In this document: in pieces, positions 13,199 to 15,766 of the stretch
Layout of the letters: every line of letters begins with the position of its first letter
Position numbering within the stretch: the first letter of the stretch is position 1
From: Leptolyngbyaceae cyanobacterium SM1_3_5
GTDB lineage: Bacteria; Cyanobacteriota; Cyanobacteriia; Elainellales; Elainellaceae
Length of the DNA stretch: 15,766 bases
Direction of reading: 5' to 3'
Assembly: GCA_012031475.1 (NCBI GenBank)
Contig: JAAUTJ010000036.1
Span: 1-15,766 of the forward strand
Translations under genes and position numbers: made by a program
The notes under the pieces: model-generated
Told to the model about the DNA's origin: nothing
What the model saw: the letters and a program-made list of their open reading frames with translations, nothing else
Databases searched by the model: none

Positions 13199-15766
13199 AT
13201 GTCATCTTCCCTTGTTTTTGTGGATCGGGCGATCGCGAACTATCCGTTTCTCACGAGCGGCATTGACCCGACTGCAACCGTTGTCTTGCTCGATTCGCAA
13301 CAAGACGGCGTTGCCCAAATCAGCGCGGTTCTAGCCGCCCAAGATGCGCTAGAGGCCGTTCACCTATTCTCGCACGGCGCACCCGGAACGCTTCAGCTTG
13401 GCGCAACCACCCTCAGCCTCGACTCGATCGATTCCTACGACCTCGCCCCCTGGCAAAAAGCACTCCGTCACGCCAACTTGCTGATCTATGGCTGTCGCGT
13501 CGCAGCAGGCGAAACGGGCGATCGCTTTTTGCATACACTGCACCAGCGGACGGGCGCGAACATTGCCGCAAGTGCGACTTTGACAGGCAGTTCGGCTCAA
13601 GGCGGCGACTGGAATTTGGAGCGGCGGATTGGGGCGATCGATCGGCTGGAAGAGTTGCAGCCAGGACTGTTGCGGCCAGACGTGATGGCCGAATATGACG
13701 GCATTCTACAGTTGGCAATTCCCAATTTGCTGTTTGGCGCTGTCACCGACGAAAGCAATCCCCAAACGCCATCTGAACTGGTCATTGTGGGGATTGGTGG
13801 CCCCTTTGAAGGGCAAATCGATCGCAGCCTTCCGCCGCTGTTTCAGCGCGTTACGCTGCCGTTTGAAACCTTTGCGCTCGCTCGCCAAGCTGAAACCGGA
13901 AATCTCTACTACATCGAAACCGAAAGAAGCGCCACAGCCAACGGCTTCACTTCTGGTCGAGTCGGCTTCTACGATTTCACGACTGGGCAAAACCAAATTC
14001 TTGCCAACCCAACGGGCATTGGCGGAGCGGGCAACCAGTTTGTCAAAATGGCGCAGCAGGTCGGAACAGGCAGAATCTTCGCGATGAACAGTTCCACACC
14101 GGATCTGTACATCATCGACGTGGCGGGTGCAGATGCGGGCAGGGCGATCGATCTCGATCCGATCGCCTTTGGTGATCCAGGCACATTGCCGATCGGCAGT
14201 GGCGATATTGCCTTTGACCCCAACGACCCCAATCGCCTGTTTGCCACCGTCACCCGACCAGACATTGCCGCTAACGTATTTCAACTCTACGTCATCGATG
14301 TCAGCGACCCGACCCCAGGCAATGTGTCGGCTTCGTTTGTGGGCAATGTTCGGCTTCCTGACGGCACTCCGCTGTCGGATGTGGGCGCAGGGTCGCTGGC
14401 GTTTGGGCAGGACGGCAACCTGTTTCTCACGTCAGACCAAGACGGCAATCCGGCAACGGCAGATGATGTTTTCCTGTACCGCATTGATGAGACGACTGCC
14501 ATTGTTGAAAATGCCGATCGCCCCATTCCCGTGCAGCTAGGTGAAGGACAGCGCATCAACGACTTCGCTACGTTGCCAACCATCACCGAGCAAATCGATC
14601 TGGTGCTGACCAAGACCGATAGCCGAGCTTCGGTTGCAGCAGGCGACCCGATTACCTACACCATCACCGTCACCAACACCCGCGCCGATGTTGATATTCC
14701 AAACATCCGTCTCACCGACTTTGTTGAAGGTCTCACCAACGTAACTTGGACGGGGCGGTTTTCTGGCGGCGCTCCGGGTAACCTCAGCGGTTTTCTGCCC
14801 GGATCGCAAAGCGGTACAGGCGATGTGGATGTGCGATTTAACCTGGGAGCGCAGGCCACCGTCATCTACACCCTGCGTGGCACAGTTGACCCTAACTCGC
14901 CCCTGGGCAGCACCTTGAGCAATACCGCCGTAGTGGAACTGCCTCCAGGCTTGAACGATCCCAACCCGACCAACAACACCGTCACGGACACAACCACGAT
15001 CGGCACCGTGACGCAACCCGATGATCCAGACGACGAAAGCAACTGCGTCCGGGGCATCAATCGACGCGGTGCAAAAAATCGCAACAACCGCTTGCTGGGC
15101 GACAACGACATTAACCGTCTGACCGGAGGCAGCCGCAGAGATGTCCTGCGCGGCTTTGGCTGTCCCGATACGCTGATCGGCAATCGCGGACGTGACACGC
15201 TGCGCGGCGGCGATGCCAGAGACAATCTGCAAGGCAACCAGGACAACGATCGGCTCAACGGTGGACGCGGCAACGATCGCATGAACGGCGGCTTGGGCAA
15301 CGACACGCTGCTGGGCGATGACGGTAATGATTCGATGCGCGGCGGCAGCGGGCGCGATCGCATGGTAGGCGGAGCCGGAGCCGATCGCATGGTGGGCAAT
15401 GAGGGCAACGACGTGATGCGCGGCAACCGCGAAAATGACGTGATGATCGGACGGCTGGACAACGACCGACTCAACGGCAATCGCGGCAACGACACCTTAC
15501 GCGGCAACTTGGGACGCGATCGCTGTGGTGGCGGCGCAGGCAACGACCTCGTTGATGGTGGCGGCGGCAACGATGTTCTGTTTGGTGGTGGCGGCAACGA
15601 CCGACTGCTTGGCAATTTGGGCTTGGATGTGCTAGTGGCAGGAAGCGGCAATGACACCTTGATCGGACAGGCTCGACGCCGATCGCCTGTTTGGTGGAGC
15701 CGGATTCGATCGCATTCTGCAGGCGGCGGTGCAGACCGAGTTGAAGGTGGAGCGCAAGCAGATATT
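13199..15766 (+). CDS. DUF4347-DUF11-RTX repeat protein (3' end beyond window)
   Basis: Open from ATG 13199 to the window edge, 856 codons. Residues about 5-172 are a DUF4347 domain (VVLLDSQQDG, VHLFSHGAPGTLQLG, LLIYGCRVAAGETGDRF, ending near MAEYDGIL). About 175-460 is a beta-rich region resembling propeller-type repeats (LYIIDVAG, FQLYVIDVSDP, SLAFGQDGNLFLT). About 463-602 is a DUF11 adhesin-type beta-sandwich (VAAGDPITYTITVTN, GSTLSNTAVV). From about 634 on are RTX-like calcium-binding nonapeptides. There is no N-terminal signal peptide, and C-terminal RTX blocks usually mean type I secretion, so it is probably a secreted or surface protein. GAGAG lies seven bases before the ATG. Near the edge (about 15674 and 15716) a +1/-1 pair of shifts garbles some 15 codons. 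No secretion genes are in view. Confidence 0.88.
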   Translation, partial: MSSSLVFVDRAIANYPFLTSGIDPTATVVLLDSQQDGVAQISAVLAAQDALEAVHLFSHGAPGTLQLGATTLSLDSIDSYDLAPWQKALRHANLLIYGCRVAAGETGDRFLHTLHQRTGANIAASATLTGSSAQGGDWNLERRIGAIDRLEELQPGLLRPDVMAEYDGILQLAIPNLLFGAVTDESNPQTPSELVIVGIGGPFEGQIDRSLPPLFQRVTLPFETFALARQAETGNLYYIETERSATANGFTSGRVGFYDFTTGQNQILANPTGIGGAGNQFVKMAQQVGTGRIFAMNSSTPDLYIIDVAGADAGRAIDLDPIAFGDPGTLPIGSGDIAFDPNDPNRLFATVTRPDIAANVFQLYVIDVSDPTPGNVSASFVGNVRLPDGTPLSDVGAGSLAFGQDGNLFLTSDQDGNPATADDVFLYRIDETTAIVENADRPIPVQLGEGQRINDFATLPTITEQIDLVLTKTDSRASVAAGDPITYTITVTNTRADVDIPNIRLTDFVEGLTNVTWTGRFSGGAPGNLSGFLPGSQSGTGDVDVRFNLGAQATVIYTLRGTVDPNSPLGSTLSNTAVVELPPGLNDPNPTNNTVTDTTTIGTVTQPDDPDDESNCVRGINRRGAKNRNNRLLGDNDINRLTGGSRRDVLRGFGCPDTLIGNRGRDTLRGGDARDNLQGNQDNDRLNGGRGNDRMNGGLGNDTLLGDDGNDSMRGGSGRDRMVGGAGADRMVGNEGNDVMRGNRENDVMIGRLDNDRLNGNRGNDTLRGNLGRDRCGGGAGNDLVDGGGGNDVLFGGGGNDRLLGNLGLDVLVAGSGNDTLIGQARRRSPVWWSRIRSHSAGGGADRVEGGAQADI
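15098..15673 (+). repeat. RTX-like nonapeptide repeats (coding)
   Basis: The coding sequence consists of degenerate 27-base units encoding GGxGxDxLx-type peptides, for example GGRGNDRMN, GGLGNDTLL and GGGGNDVLF. Glycine and aspartate positions are kept, but many units are Arg/Asn-rich (GNRENDVMI, GGSRRDVLR), an unusually basic version of the motif. The repeats would bind calcium and fold after export. Confidence 0.85.

Noticed and set aside
14866..15657. 263-codon minus-strand frame rich in Ser, Pro and Leu
   Set aside because: It mirrors the RTX repeats on the plus strand. Its SLPxPP pattern is the reverse complement of glycine/aspartate codons, and it has no ribosome-binding site or recognisable domain.
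15098..15673. CRISPR-like or DNA tandem array
   Set aside because: The units are degenerate 27-base coding repeats in frame with an upstream protein. There are no uniform repeats with unique spacers.

Overview
The window looks like chromosomal DNA from a cyanobacterium, probably a filamentous one. The octamer GCGATCGC (HIP1) and its core CGATCG occur throughout, in genes and gaps alike. The proteins are also typical of cyanobacteria: Uma2-family proteins, a DUF4347/RTX giant protein, a cyanobacterial-type PyrE, and a fused response regulator/thioredoxin-reductase-like flavoprotein. No insertion sequence, integrase, CRISPR array or rRNA was found.

Layout. 1-252: the 5' end of a minus-strand gene for a membrane or exported protein, then tRNA-Val(CAC). 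366-6155: a putative catabolic group made of a metal-dependent amidohydrolase/deaminase (minus), RidA (plus), an isochorismatase-like cysteine hydrolase, a cupin and a CocE/NonD hydrolase (all plus). An intact Uma2 gene is interleaved, and a truncated Uma2-like ORF lies at the end. 6432-6970: a coiled-coil protein. 6980-10080: a minus-strand pair that looks like one signalling unit, a receiver-domain flavoprotein followed by a cyclic-nucleotide-binding-domain histidine kinase. 10258-10767: a small exported protein with its own terminator. 10989-12573: pyrE and a RarD/EamA permease. 12574-13198: a gene-free gap. 13199-end: the first 856 codons of a DUF4347-DUF11-RTX protein that runs off the window.

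The main caveat is reading-frame integrity. Eight complete genes (amidohydrolase, RidA, cysteine hydrolase, cupin, CocE, coiled-coil, flavoprotein, PyrE) and the RTX tail of the DUF4347 gene each need one to three single-base corrections. After correction each gives a normal-length protein with all motifs present, and the lengths divide exactly by three. About half of the sites are in short homopolymers. I read this as base-level errors in the sequence rather than gene decay, so these genes are annotated as full-length CDSs with the break positions stated. Read-level data would settle it.

Best leads: (1) the REC + cysteine-less glutaredoxin-like + CxxC-less TrxR-like flavoprotein next to its likely partner kinase; (2) the DUF4347 domain with a His/Cys arrangement resembling caspase/CHAT-type proteases at the head of an RTX protein; (3) the amidohydrolase/RidA/cysteine hydrolase/cupin/alpha-beta hydrolase group, whose content resembles the Rut pyrimidine-degradation set; (4) several small perfect repeats and hairpins placed at promoters or start codons.
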